Origin: Pseudoalteromonas phenolica | Lineage (GTDB): Bacteria > Pseudomonadota > Gammaproteobacteria > Enterobacterales > Alteromonadaceae | Direction: 5' to 3' | Assembly (NCBI RefSeq): GCF_005876835.1 | Contig: NZ_PPSW01000032.1 | Coordinates: 1 to 45,482, forward strand | DNA: 45,482 nucleotides | Shown here: positions 17,028-25,264 of the stretch, one piece after another | Position numbering within the stretch: the stretch's first letter is position 1 | Layout: each line of letters opens with the position of its first letter | Translations under genes and position numbers: made by a program | Notes under the pieces: generated by a model | Told to the model about the DNA's origin: nothing | The model's input: only the letters and a program-made list of their open reading frames with translations | The model's database searches: none

Positions 17028-19412
17028 ATGAACACACCTTTTAAACTCTGCGCACTTTCTTCGCTTATTGCTGCGACATTAAGCACTTCTGCACTGGCTC
17101 AACAAGCACCTAAAGCTGAACAAGATGACATGGAACGCATCGTTGTGACTGCAACAGGTTTTGAGCAAAAAGTACCTGACGCACCAGCAAGTATTTCTGT
17201 AATTACCGCTGAAGACATTCAAGGTCAGTCTTACACAACCCTACTTGATGCCGTTAAGTATCAAGAAGGTGTCGATGTGGGCACTACGCGCGACAAAACT
17301 GGTCAAGGTAGCGTAAGCATGCGTGGTTTAACCGGTGAGTACACCTTATTGCTCATCGATGGTAAGCGCCAAAACAACCATGGTGATATTTATCCAAACA
17401 ACTTTGGTGGTAACGCGTTTAATCACATTCCACCAAAAAGTGCCATTGAGCGTATTGAAGTGATCAGAGGACCTGCTTCGACTCTTTACGGTGCCGATGC
17501 TATGGGTGGTGTAATTAACATCATCACCAAAAAGTCATTGAACGAATGGACTGGCAGCATTGATTTCGGTCGCAGCTTTCAAACAAACGAGCAATTTGGC
17601 GATGACATCACCACTGATTTCAGTGTTTTCGGCCCACTTATCGAAGGCTTAGTTAACTTCTCTGCGCGCGGCAGCGTATACGAGCGTCAAGCATCTAACC
17701 CTGAATTTGCACCTTCTGTCGACGCAAATGGTAAAGTGCATCACCGCGAACTTGGTTTTGGCCGTGGTGGTAAAACCGTTGATAACACCAACACACAATT
17801 AGGTGCCACGTTTGTATTCACGCCAAACGAGCAAAACACCATTACCTTTGATTACGATGTATCGAATCAAGAGTATGACAACACACCTAATTACGATATT
17901 GAAACTGGCCGCATAACTTACCCGTTAGGCACCAAAGACAACATTGAATCTATCTGGCAAGATCGCAGAGGTGTCGTAAACCCTCGCGCGGGTTATGCTG
18001 CAGATCAAGAGTTTGACAGAACTTGGTGGTCATTAACCCACAATGGCGAGTTTGACGATTTCACAACATTTGTTTCTTTAGCGTATGTCGATACCGACAA
18101 CAATGGCCGTACAATGCCGCTATCGGTTGCGGAGCGTAAGCAATTACAAGCTATGTACGATGGCACGGGTGAGTATGCCAACCTAGACGAAGCAGCACGT
18201 AAAGACTTAGCTGAGCGTACTTTCTTACCACGCCCTCAACGTACACTAAACAGCAACCAGTACACACTCGATGCGCGTGTTGATATTCCTGTAGACGATT
18301 TAGCGGGCGACCATGTATTTGTGATTGGCGGCCAACTGGTTGATGGGGAATTACAAGACGGTGTTTTCGGTATGGAATCGGGCGAAACACAAGGCTTACA
18401 AGCACACAAAATGACCGCCCTATTTGTTGAAGATAACTGGCATATTGCTGATCCACTAACTGTTACTGTGGGTGTACGCCACGACAACCATGATGTATTT
18501 GGTAGCCAAACTTCACCGCGTCTTTACGGTGTTTACGAACTTGGTGAAGCTTGGACTGTAAAAGGCGGGATCAGCACAGGTTATAAAACCCCAAAAACGA
18601 CTGACTTGTACAACGGTATTACTGGTTTCGGCGGTCAAGGTACCTCACCGTTTGCAGGTAACCCAGATCTAAAACCTGAAACAAGTACCAACAACGAAAT
18701 TGCCCTTTACTGGAATCACCCAAGTGAAGAGCACAACTTCAATATCACTTACTTCACAACAGAGTTTGAAGACAAAATTGCCCGTGGTGACCGCATTCAA
18801 AGCTGTACTGCGACCAGCAATGTTAAGCCATGCGTGAATCTAGGTCAGTACGACGAATTGGGTTACAACAGCTATAGCCAAAAGATCAACATCGACAAAG
18901 TTGAGATCCAAGGTTTAGAAGTCGCAGGTCGTTATGCGTTTAACGATGCAGTGTCTCTATACGCAAACTACACATGGACTGACAGCGAACAAAAGAGTGG
19001 CCCTAGAGAAGGCCAACCGCTAACAAATACCGCTGAGCACATGGCAAACGCAACGCTTGATTGGCAAGTGACGGACGAGTTTTCTATAACACTTAACGCA
19101 GAAGTGCGTTCAGACCGTTACCGAGGTTGGGATAGCACGCTAGAAAAACCGCTGTACTACAAAAACTACCAACTGCTTCACTTAGGTGCGAAATACAACC
19201 TAAACGAAAACGTCACTGTGTTTGCCCGTATCAACAACCTACTAGATACTGACTTTACGTCTTACAGCGTTGATTACGCAGACCTTGATGGTGACGGCGA
19301 GTTCACTTATTCAAGCGGCCGTGGCGTAGTAAGTGAAGTAGTATTTACTGATGACTACAATGTGAAAGACAAAGCGAGAAACATCTGGTTAGGTGTTAAT
19401 GTAAAATTCTAG
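17028..19412 (+). CDS. TonB-dependent receptor of the iron module (FepA/CirA-like)
   Basis: The 794-residue outer-membrane receptor has a signal peptide ending near STSALAQQ. A TonB-box-like start (DDMERIVVTATGFEQ) and a plug with SVSMRGLTGEYTLLLIDGKR and VIRGPASTLYGADAMGGVINI follow. This plug form belongs to the FepA/CirA/VctA group that handles catecholate siderophores or similar ligands. The barrel contains NPDLKPETS and NINNLLDTDF-type blocks and ends in an aromatic strand (NIWLGVNVKF). It has its own Fur box. The stop codon is directly followed by a dispersed repeat. The ligand is not determinable here. Confidence 0.93.
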   Translation: MNTPFKLCALSSLIAATLSTSALAQQAPKAEQDDMERIVVTATGFEQKVPDAPASISVITAEDIQGQSYTTLLDAVKYQEGVDVGTTRDKTGQGSVSMRGLTGEYTLLLIDGKRQNNHGDIYPNNFGGNAFNHIPPKSAIERIEVIRGPASTLYGADAMGGVINIITKKSLNEWTGSIDFGRSFQTNEQFGDDITTDFSVFGPLIEGLVNFSARGSVYERQASNPEFAPSVDANGKVHHRELGFGRGGKTVDNTNTQLGATFVFTPNEQNTITFDYDVSNQEYDNTPNYDIETGRITYPLGTKDNIESIWQDRRGVVNPRAGYAADQEFDRTWWSLTHNGEFDDFTTFVSLAYVDTDNNGRTMPLSVAERKQLQAMYDGTGEYANLDEAARKDLAERTFLPRPQRTLNSNQYTLDARVDIPVDDLAGDHVFVIGGQLVDGELQDGVFGMESGETQGLQAHKMTALFVEDNWHIADPLTVTVGVRHDNHDVFGSQTSPRLYGVYELGEAWTVKGGISTGYKTPKTTDLYNGITGFGGQGTSPFAGNPDLKPETSTNNEIALYWNHPSEEHNFNITYFTTEFEDKIARGDRIQSCTATSNVKPCVNLGQYDELGYNSYSQKINIDKVEIQGLEVAGRYAFNDAVSLYANYTWTDSEQKSGPREGQPLTNTAEHMANATLDWQVTDEFSITLNAEVRSDRYRGWDSTLEKPLYYKNYQLLHLGAKYNLNENVTVFARINNLLDTDFTSYSVDYADLDGDGEFTYSSGRGVVSEVVFTDDYNVKDKARNIWLGVNVKF

Positions 19413-19456
19413 TGCAAAATACACGTTGCGTAGCAAGGTTACTTTTGCGCAACGTG
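19412..19456 (+). repeat. Stop-codon-adjacent palindromic repeat, copy 1
   Basis: The unit begins GTGCAAAATACACGTTGCG with its first base overlapping the receptor stop codon. CACGTTGCG (19422-19430) and CGCAACGTG (19448-19456) form a 9-bp perfect stem around the conserved core AGCAAGGTTACTTTTG. Other copies are at 20977, 23262 (reverse), 31836-31875 (reverse, variant) and 31976-32020 (reverse). Confidence 0.85.
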
Positions 19457-19472
19457 AAATAAGCAGTTTTAA

Positions 19473-19520
19473 CCGCTGCTACGGGATACTTTTCCTGTAG
19501 CAGCGGCTTTATGCCGCGAC
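19473..19520 (+). repeat. REP-like palindrome (GTAG type) with inverted partner
   Basis: GTAGCAGCGGCTTTATGCCGCGAC at 19497-19520 has the 5'-GTAG plus imperfect hairpin form of REP sequences. Its first ten bases are the inverse of 19473-19482, so the two can pair as a larger stem. The same unit occurs reversed at 23314-23337 and 25066-25089. Confidence 0.75.
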
Positions 19521-19580
19521 TTATCGTGAAAAATACACGTTGCGAATTGCGCAATTTTAACCACAGCTGCGGTTAATTCT

Positions 19581-19605
19581 GTAGGTCGTCATTTATGGCG
19601 ACAGG
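19581..19605 (+). repeat. REP-like palindrome, second type
   Basis: GTAGGTCGTCATTTATGGCG followed by ACAGG forms a GTAG-headed hairpin. Reverse copies occur at 23656-23680 and 24979-25003, and a degenerate one at 21129-21153, each at the end of the 278-bp structured repeat. Confidence 0.7.
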
Positions 19606-19680
19606 TTTGAAATCTGTTTTCAAATAGCCTCTTGCAGAAATTCATCCTTGAAACCTCTGCCTGTCGTCATCCATAACTCC

Positions 19681-19792
19681 ACTTCCTCGCGCTGCGAAAC
19701 TTCGCATAATTGCAGGCTTCCTGCCTTTCATCCTACGGACCAGCTTCGCTGTTCAAAAATGATCCATACATTTTTCTGGTCACTCGTCACCC
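19681..19792 (+). repeat. 112-bp multi-hairpin repeat, long form, copy 1
   Basis: The stretch is a chain of small hairpins (for example GCAGG-CTT-CCTGC and AAAAATG...CATTTTT) running from ACTTCCTCG to CACTCGTCACCC. A nearly identical long copy is at 31674-31785. A short copy without the inner hairpins is at 21018-21060 in reverse. It does not look protein-coding and lies 70 bases before the phytase-like gene. Confidence 0.75.
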
Positions 19793-19862
19793 AAAAAAGA
19801 TGCAATCTGAACTTCAGCCACGTATATTCGTCGTTTAGATTTTTATTCGACACAGTAAAACA

Positions 19863-20975
19863 ATGCGCAATTTAATATTTTCGGCTCTCGCGTTATCTTC
19901 AACGCTTTCTACAAATGCTTTTGCACACACAACCCCTATCAAACTTAACTTTCTCGACGAATACATAATCCCTGCAGAGTTAAGCGTTGATGGTAATAAA
20001 GTCGGTGGTTTATCAAGTATTGAGTTCGTAAACGGCAAGTATTTAATGATTGCTGATGATTATAAAAAGCCGCGCTATTTTCAAGCCAGAATCAGTATCG
20101 ATGGTACTGAGATAAAAAACACGAAAATCAGCAATATTACATTCGAAAAGTCATTACCACTAATGGGCAATAAATCGAGCAAGCGTGTTGTCGACCCTGA
20201 AAGTTTAATTCCTGCCCCTAAGCAAAACAGCATCGTCTGGACCAGTGAAGGCAGTGTGAAATACAACAAGCCGCCTGCTATTTTTATGCAATCACTCGAA
20301 GGTGACATAGACCAAACTCAAACCACTTTTGCATTGCCGAGCATGTTTAACATAGGTAAAAACACCGGCCCACGGCATAACGCGGTGTTTGAAGGCGTAA
20401 CACTCGATATGTCGGGTAAAGGTATTTGGGTGTCAATGGAAGGCACATTAAAACAAGACGGTGAAGAAGCCACCTTAAAACACGGCAGCATGGTGCGTAT
20501 TTCGCACTTTGATTTTGCCAGCAAGCAAATGCAAAAACAGTTCGCCTATTATGTTGAACCACTTTTAGACCGCAAAGGCGCTAAACCCGATGCATTTCGT
20601 ACCACAGGTTTAGTTGAGATCTTACAAATCAGTGAACATCAATTTTTAACCATGGAACGCTCTTATACGTCAGGGTTAAAAGACGGTGGCAATAATGTGA
20701 GTATTTACTTAATCGATACGCAAGACGCAACCGACACATCGAACATTGCCTCTTTAAAAAAACAGCCGTTTAAAGCTGCGAAGAAAACCTTGGTATTAGA
20801 TTTAGCGACCATCACTGACAAGTTAGGGTCTAAGCAGATTGATAACTTAGAGGGTTTAACGTTTGGCCCGACTTTAGCGAATGGCAATCGCAGTTTGCTG
20901 ATGGTGGCGGATAATAATTTTAATGTGCATGGCCCGCAATTGAATCAGGTGTTGTTGTTTGAGGTTACGGATTAA
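19863..20975 (+). CDS. Exported esterase-like phytase-family protein
   Basis: The 370-residue protein has a signal peptide ending near STNAFAHT. The body matches the esterase-like-activity-of-phytase family (PF13449): VGGLSSIEFVNGKYLMIADD near the start, RVVDPESLIPAPK, GPRHNAVFEGVTLDMSGKG in the middle, LVEILQISEHQFLTMERSY, and IDNLEGLTFGP with LLMVADNNF near the end. Members form a beta-propeller-like fold, and phosphatase or esterase activity is reported for only a few. It is a single gene with repeat DNA on both sides. The exact substrate is unknown. Confidence 0.85.
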   Translation: MRNLIFSALALSSTLSTNAFAHTTPIKLNFLDEYIIPAELSVDGNKVGGLSSIEFVNGKYLMIADDYKKPRYFQARISIDGTEIKNTKISNITFEKSLPLMGNKSSKRVVDPESLIPAPKQNSIVWTSEGSVKYNKPPAIFMQSLEGDIDQTQTTFALPSMFNIGKNTGPRHNAVFEGVTLDMSGKGIWVSMEGTLKQDGEEATLKHGSMVRISHFDFASKQMQKQFAYYVEPLLDRKGAKPDAFRTTGLVEILQISEHQFLTMERSYTSGLKDGGNNVSIYLIDTQDATDTSNIASLKKQPFKAAKKTLVLDLATITDKLGSKQIDNLEGLTFGPTLANGNRSLLMVADNNFNVHGPQLNQVLLFEVTD

Positions 20976-20976
20976 C

Positions 20977-21017
20977 GTGCAAAATACACGTTGCGAAGCA
21001 AGGTTACTTTTGCGCAA
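20977..21017 (+). repeat. Stop-codon-adjacent palindromic repeat, copy 2
   Basis: The unit GTGCAAAATACACGTTGCG starts two bases after the TAA of the phytase-like gene and runs to TTTTGCGCAA, where the short form of the multi-hairpin repeat takes over. Confidence 0.85.
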
Positions 21018-21078
21018 GGGTGACGAGTGACCGGAACGCAGTTCCGCAGCGCGAGGAAGTGAGGGTATGGATACCCGA
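21018..21078 (-). repeat. Multi-hairpin repeat, short form
   Basis: On the minus strand it reads from a GGGTATCCATACCC hairpin through CTTCCTCGCGCTGCG to CACTCGTCACCC. In place of the long copies' inner hairpins it has a single GGAAC-TGC-GTTCC hairpin. The ends are conserved while the middle is replaced. Confidence 0.7.
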
Positions 21079-21129
21079 TGGGCGTAGCTACATGGAGGTA
21101 AAGCGACACTGCTCCTAAAAACTCTTTTA

Positions 21130-21407
21130 TAGGTCATGCTTTAATGTGACAGGTTTAAAATTTGCCTTCAATTTAACCTTTTGTCGCATTGGCGACGACA
21201 ACCAAGGGGAGGCTGCCGCCGGTCTCCCCTTGGAACCCCACGGCGCCCTTCATCACACTAGACCCTTCAAACAATGAATTGATATGAACGTACACGCCAT
21301 GAAGGTACGTCCGTGTACAAGCATGGCTTGGCTCGCATCCATGCGAGCACATTACTCATCAATTCATTATTTTCAGGGTGTGATAAAAGGGAATTGTAGT
21401 TGCCTGT
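21130..21407 (-). repeat. 278-bp structured repeat, copy A (left inverted arm)
   Basis: This is a reverse copy of 23402-23680 and lies upstream of the KAP gene. Read on the minus strand it can fold into: an outer 13-bp stem (CCTTTTATCACAC with GTGTGATGAAGGG), an 11-bp stem (AATGAATTGAT / ATCAATTCATT), a hairpin GCTCGCAT-GG-ATGCGAGC, a stem GTACACG / CGTGTAC, a 10-bp stem CCAAGGGGAG / CTCCCCTTGG, and GTCGC-CAAT-GCGAC. It ends in a REP-like palindrome. No open reading frame of note is present. Confidence 0.85.
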
Positions 21408-21492
21408 GAATCATATATTTAAAACTAACCGCCTGACTAGCCTGATAATAAAAGATAAGATGAAAACCAATTGAAATTGACTAGGGACAACA

Positions 21493-23087
21493 ATGAATTC
21501 AAACCTTGAAAATAGATTCCAAGAATACGACTGGAACAATCAGAACTGCTATTTACAAAGGAAAAATTATGGAGAGTTTCTATCTAGCTATATTCGTAAT
21601 CAAAAAAGCTCTTTAGTTCTAAACTTAAATGGTGAATGGGGCACTGGTAAAACACACTTTTTGAGACAACTCTACACAGACTTACATGCTAATCATAAAT
21701 TACCTACTGTTTATATCGATGCTTGGGAATCAGACTTTTCTGATGACCCTCTATTAGTTGTTTTATCAGAAATAACTGATCAACTTTTAAAATACATTAC
21801 TGATGAAGAAGGTAAAAAAAGAGAAAACGCCAAGGCTAAGCAGTCTGAACTCTTAGGAAAATTGAGTCTACTAACTAAAAAAATTTATAACAGTTCTCTA
21901 GATGTGGCTGCAGCATATATCTCAACTAAAAATGAAGAATGGGAAACAGGCTTAGATGCAACAGCATTAACTTCTATCGCAAGTCATTTAAAAGTAAATA
22001 AAAAAATAAAACTTTAGAAGTAGATGAACCTAAGTATGGTAAAAGTCTAAAAGAGAATTACAAAAAGCAATACTTAGCAATTCGTCAAACTAAAGAAATT
22101 ATGAACGAATTTATTCGCTTCATAAGCAAAGGTGAGCAAGCTAAAGCATTTATTCTTATTGACGAACTTGATCGTTGCCGTCCTAGTTACGCAATCGAAA
22201 TGCTAGAAATAATTAAGCACTTTTTTGAAACTCCAAATTTTGTCTTCGTTGTCGCAACCGATACAAAGCAATTGAGCCACTCGATAAAAGCAGTCTATGG
22301 TTCTGGTTTCAATGGCGAAGAATACCTGACTAGGTTCTTTAATCGAACAGCTTCAATACCTAAAGGGGATTTATCTGGCTTTATAAAAGGCTGCTTAGAA
22401 AAGACCTCTATTCTAGAAAACCTAAATATTGGATTGGCAATTCCGAATTTCCGACACAATATGGACTCTAAAGGCACAATATCAAAAAACGACTTAGAGA
22501 TAGAAGAGCTTACACAGAACTTAATGCTAATCGCTGAGATCTACAATATAAGCTTGAGGAAACTAGAACAAGCGATAGCTAAACTTGACTCAATTCTATT
22601 ATTTGAGAGTCACAAAGAAGAAATATTATTTGATTATCAAGTTCTGTTTCAATTGATCATAGAATCAAGCTCTGATTTATTCTCACAAATCTACAAAGAA
22701 AGAAAGCTAAATACTTCTGAAAATAGCCCAACCTTCAACCTACATAATAAAACTAAAGTACTAATTACTGGTTATGAACATAATACCGATATAAATGGTA
22801 TTTTACTTCATGCTAATCCACAAAATTTGTCTTCTCTCAAATCAAGTCAAGATAGAAACTTGATAAAGGCAAAACTTGATTTTAGTCTTGCTGTGATGAG
22901 GTTAGGTTCAAACATTCAGGAGCTTCTAAAAGTGTCAAAACCGCCTGGAAATTATAATATTAGCGCAAACCTGATTAAAAATTATCAGCGTAATCTAGCA
23001 TTACACCTAAATGAAAGTCAGCACTTTAAAGTTTGGACTGAAGAAGATTATTTTTCTAAAGTTGAGCTTGCTAGTTCATTATCTTAA
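21493..23087 (+). pseudogene. KAP-family P-loop NTPase, split by a one-base frameshift
   Basis: The first frame (21493-22017, 174 residues) holds Walker A, LNGEWGTGKTHFLRQL. The second, open through 22101-23087, holds Walker B, AFILIDELDRCRPSYAIEML, and the KAP motif VFVVATDTKQLSHSI. The break is at a run of seven A at 22000-22006: one more A gives a continuous 531-residue protein. KAP NTPases are membrane-linked ATPases, and some, such as PifA and QatA, act in phage exclusion. The gene is clearly more A+T-rich than its neighbours and is flanked by inverted 278-bp repeats, signs of transfer. The ATG at 21493 has a good AGGGA site. Loss of function, phase variation at the A run, or sequencing error are all possible. 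Confidence 0.8.
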
Positions 23088-23118
23088 ATAAATCGGAATG
23101 GCTTACATCATCCACAAA

Positions 23119-23226
23119 TCCAACAGACAACGCCCTTTCCCCTTCTATCTCGCCTGAAAATAAGCAATTGATGAGTAATGTCAGCGAATGGATGCGCTGC
23201 AAGGCTGATTTAGTCCATGGATGGAA
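23119..23226 (+). repeat. 278-bp repeat family, partial variant copy B-prime
   Basis: Only the 5' part is present: the conserved CCAACAG-CAAC lead, an outer-stem arm TTCTATCTCGC instead of TTTTATCACAC, the GAAAATAAGCAATTGATGAG segment, and a hairpin CAGCG-AATGGATG-CGCTG. That hairpin aligns base for base with GCTCG...CGAGC of copy A, but its three outer pairs are all changed on both sides. Confidence 0.75.
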
Positions 23227-23261
23227 AGGTTAAAAGTCCATCAAAAGTTAGAATTGCTCAA

Positions 23262-23308
23262 TTTACCTTGCGCAAAAGTAACCTTGCTTCGCAACGAATA
23301 TTTTGCAT
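23262..23308 (-). repeat. Palindromic repeat (GCAAGGTTACTTTTGCGC family), reverse copy
   Basis: The stretch reads ACCTTGCGCAAAAGTAACCT then TGCTTCGCAACGAATATTTTGC, the reverse of copies 1 and 2. It is followed by a reverse REP (23314-23337). Here it is not next to a gene end. Confidence 0.75.
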
Positions 23309-23313
23309 GATAA

Positions 23314-23337
23314 GTCGCGGCATAAAGCCGCTGCAAC
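23314..23337 (-). repeat. REP-like palindrome, reverse copy
   Basis: GTCGCGGCATAAAGCCGCTG followed by CAAC is the reverse of the REP at 19497-19520 with one change. Confidence 0.7.
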
Positions 23338-23401
23338 CGAAATGCAAATTCTAGAATTTTTGGTGACAGATATTGCAGCTTTTAGCCTATTCACAAAACC
23401 A

Positions 23402-23680
23402 ACAGGCAACTCCCCTTCCCTTTTATCACACCCTGAAAAGAATAAATTGATGAGTAATGTGCTTGCATGGATGCGAGCCAAGCCATGCTTGTACATGGAC
23501 GTACCTTCATGGCGTGTACGTTCATATCAATTTATTGTTTGAAGGATTTAGTGTGATGAAGGGCGCCGTGGGAGTCCAGAGGGCGGTCGGCGGCAGCCGC
23601 CCTTTGGTTGCTGTCGCCAACGCGACAAAGGGTTAAATTGAAGGCTGATTTCAAACCTGTCGCGCTAAAGCTCGACCTAC
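23402..23680 (+). repeat. 278-bp structured repeat, copy B (right inverted arm)
   Basis: This is the inverted partner of 21130-21407. The stems are kept although bases differ: AATAAATTGAT / ATCAATTTATT (one pair changed on both sides), GCTTGCAT-GG-ATGCGAGC (G-T wobble), GTACATG / CGTGTAC (G-T wobble), and CCAGAGGGCGG / CCGCCCTTTGG (two pairs changed on both sides, one wobble). The loop GGCGGCAG is constant. A REP-like palindrome forms the 3' end (23656-23680). Confidence 0.88.
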
Positions 23681-23732
23681 ACAAATAACGATTGAGTATT
23701 CCACATCAATAGTTAAGGTTGCTCATTTCAAC

Positions 23733-24605
23733 TTAATTACACCTATAAACAACGACACATGATTTAGAATCACATTTAAAACCTTCAGACTCACAAGAAC
23801 CACCACCATCATGGGTGTCTAAACCTAATTGATTAAACCAATCAATTAATGCTGTCACATTGCTTTGCGAAGTGTTGAAGTTCCTCGCCTGATATTTATC
23901 AGTGGGAATTAACTTTCCATCTGACGTTTTTGCTCTTTCTGTTGTTTTAACTTCAACTTCGAGCCCCTCAGAAAGGTGGTTTCTGAATGAAATATTTACT
24001 TCTATAGAGCTACCATCCGGAAATACCACTGTCGTTGCAGCTGCCGTCTTTAAGCTAGTTGACACACTTATAACAGCAGAGACCCCTACATTGAGATCTG
24101 CAGCCATTTGATTAAAAGCGGCTCTTAACTCTTGGATTGTAGCTAATATTTGTGACTGTTGGTTATTTACATAATCATCTATAAAGTTAGAAAATGATGA
24201 ACCTGCATTGAGTGCTTCCGCTGAAGTCGCATATGGAGAGTCTTGATTTAAAACAATCTTATTAGACAAGTGGTTGTTAAAATCAGTCATATATCGTTTA
24301 GCTTCAATTAATGAGCTTTCTATTTGGCGCTCTAAAGGAGATTTCTCAACTTTAACGTCAATCCTAGGCGGGCTACCTGGAACTTTACTGCCAGAATGTC
24401 TAAAGACTGTTACTTTAAATTGCTCGAAATTTGCATTTTGAGTGTCAATTACATTTATAGTGTGTACACCTGGAGGAAGGAAATTAGCTCTGCTTTTAAC
24501 TTTTTCAGTCATGATGCTTTGTGAACAACCATCACAACCCATTAAATTATTTGCATAGGTAGGTAAAGCTAGCAAAGTTAGAGTCAATATGATTAGTTTG
24601 TACAT
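23733..24605 (-). CDS. Orphan exported protein, unknown function
   Basis: I do not recognise a family. The 290-residue protein has a signal peptide (MYKLIILTLTLLALPTYANN, cleavage near residue 19). A GCDGCS pair of Cys lies just after it. The middle is a predicted helical region (about residues 90-175, many Gln, Asn, Ala), and a strand-rich segment includes TTVVFPDGSSIEVNISF. The end is Cys-rich (GGGSCESEGFKCDSKSC, then VYRC). The Cys pattern suggests disulfides and a periplasmic or secreted location. It is A+T-rich like the KAP gene and sits between copies of the structured repeat, so it probably belongs to the same accessory island. Confidence 0.7.
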   Translation of the reverse strand: MYKLIILTLTLLALPTYANNLMGCDGCSQSIMTEKVKSRANFLPPGVHTINVIDTQNANFEQFKVTVFRHSGSKVPGSPPRIDVKVEKSPLERQIESSLIEAKRYMTDFNNHLSNKIVLNQDSPYATSAEALNAGSSFSNFIDDYVNNQQSQILATIQELRAAFNQMAADLNVGVSAVISVSTSLKTAAATTVVFPDGSSIEVNISFRNHLSEGLEVEVKTTERAKTSDGKLIPTDKYQARNFNTSQSNVTALIDWFNQLGLDTHDGGGSCESEGFKCDSKSCVVVYRCN

Positions 24606-24789
24606 AATATTCCTTATATATGTTTAAAAAACCAACAAAAAATTATAATCCCCAAAAATCAGAAATTCAAGGAATAAAAAATTCAGACGGAATGAATTTC
24701 TACAAGATAAGCCCCGGCTTCCGAAAAACACTGCAAACTGAGCAAGCTTAATTCACAGGGTCTTGCATTGAGCACGTATAAACTCAGAA

Positions 24790-25003
24790 CCAACAGGCAA
24801 CTCCCTTCCCCTTTTTAGTTCGCCTGAAAATAAGCAATTGCATTGTTTGAAGAACAAGCGAGATAGAGGGACGCAGTGGAAGTCCAGAGCGAAGGTCATA
24901 CCCGAGCGGTCGGCGGCAGCCTCCCCTTAGTTGTCGTCGCCAACGCGACAAAAGGTTAAATTGAAAATAAGTTTCAAACCGATCGCGCTAAAGCACGGCC
25001 TAC
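24790..25003 (+). repeat. 278-bp repeat family, short variant copy C
   Basis: It has the lead CCAACAGGCAACTCCCTTCC, then an outer stem closed by AGCGAGATAGAGGG, but the inner multi-hairpin part is replaced by a tiny CAAT-TGC-ATTG hairpin. The downstream parts (GGCGGCAG loop, GTCGC-CAAC-GCGAC hairpin, terminal REP-like palindrome) are kept. The 24606-24789 stretch between the orphan gene and this copy shows no other feature. Confidence 0.72.
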
Positions 25004-25027
25004 ACACGAAAGATTCACCTTTTTCAA

Positions 25028-25243
25028 CAGTAGTCTTGCTTTGCAACGCATATTTTGCACGATAAGTCGCGGCATAAAGCCGCTGCTACCGAAAATGCTG
25101 CCAACTGTGCAAGTGCTTATAGCTGTCGTCGCCAACGCGACAAAGAGTTAAATTGAAGGCTGGTGATGAGCCATGCATAGATTCTGAAACAAGTTCAGAA
25201 TGACTAAAAACAGTTAGAAATCGCGGCATAAAACTGCTGCTAC
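25028..25243. repeat. Mosaic of repeat pieces upstream of dsbA-like gene end
   Basis: From left to right: a reverse piece of the GCAAGG palindrome family with ATTTTGCAC end (25034-25060), a reverse REP (25066-25089), the GTCGC-CAAC-GCGAC hairpin with its AGTTAAATTGAAGGCTG tail (about 25128-25162), a small ATTCTGAA-ACAAG-TTCAGAAT hairpin (25180-25200), and a degenerate REP (25221-25243). No coding potential is visible from 24606 to 25275. Confidence 0.65.
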
Positions 25244-25264
25244 CGAGGTTTAGTTAAACCAAGC

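Noticed and set aside
22000..22017. Canonical programmed -1 frameshift signal in the KAP gene
   Set aside because: The run of A does not place an X-XXY-YYZ heptamer in the correct frame and no clear downstream stimulatory hairpin is seen; slippage remains possible but not established.
21130..23680. Integron attC sites flanking a gene cassette
   Set aside because: The repeats are inverted, about 278 bp long with several branches, and lack the paired core sites of attC; no integrase is in the window.
21130..23680. Classical composite transposon around the KAP gene
   Set aside because: Neither arm encodes a transposase and no target duplication could be identified at the outer ends.
21130..23680. 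Group II intron remnants
   Set aside because: No domain V-like motif and no reverse transcriptase; the conserved loop GGCGGCAG does not fit known intron domains.
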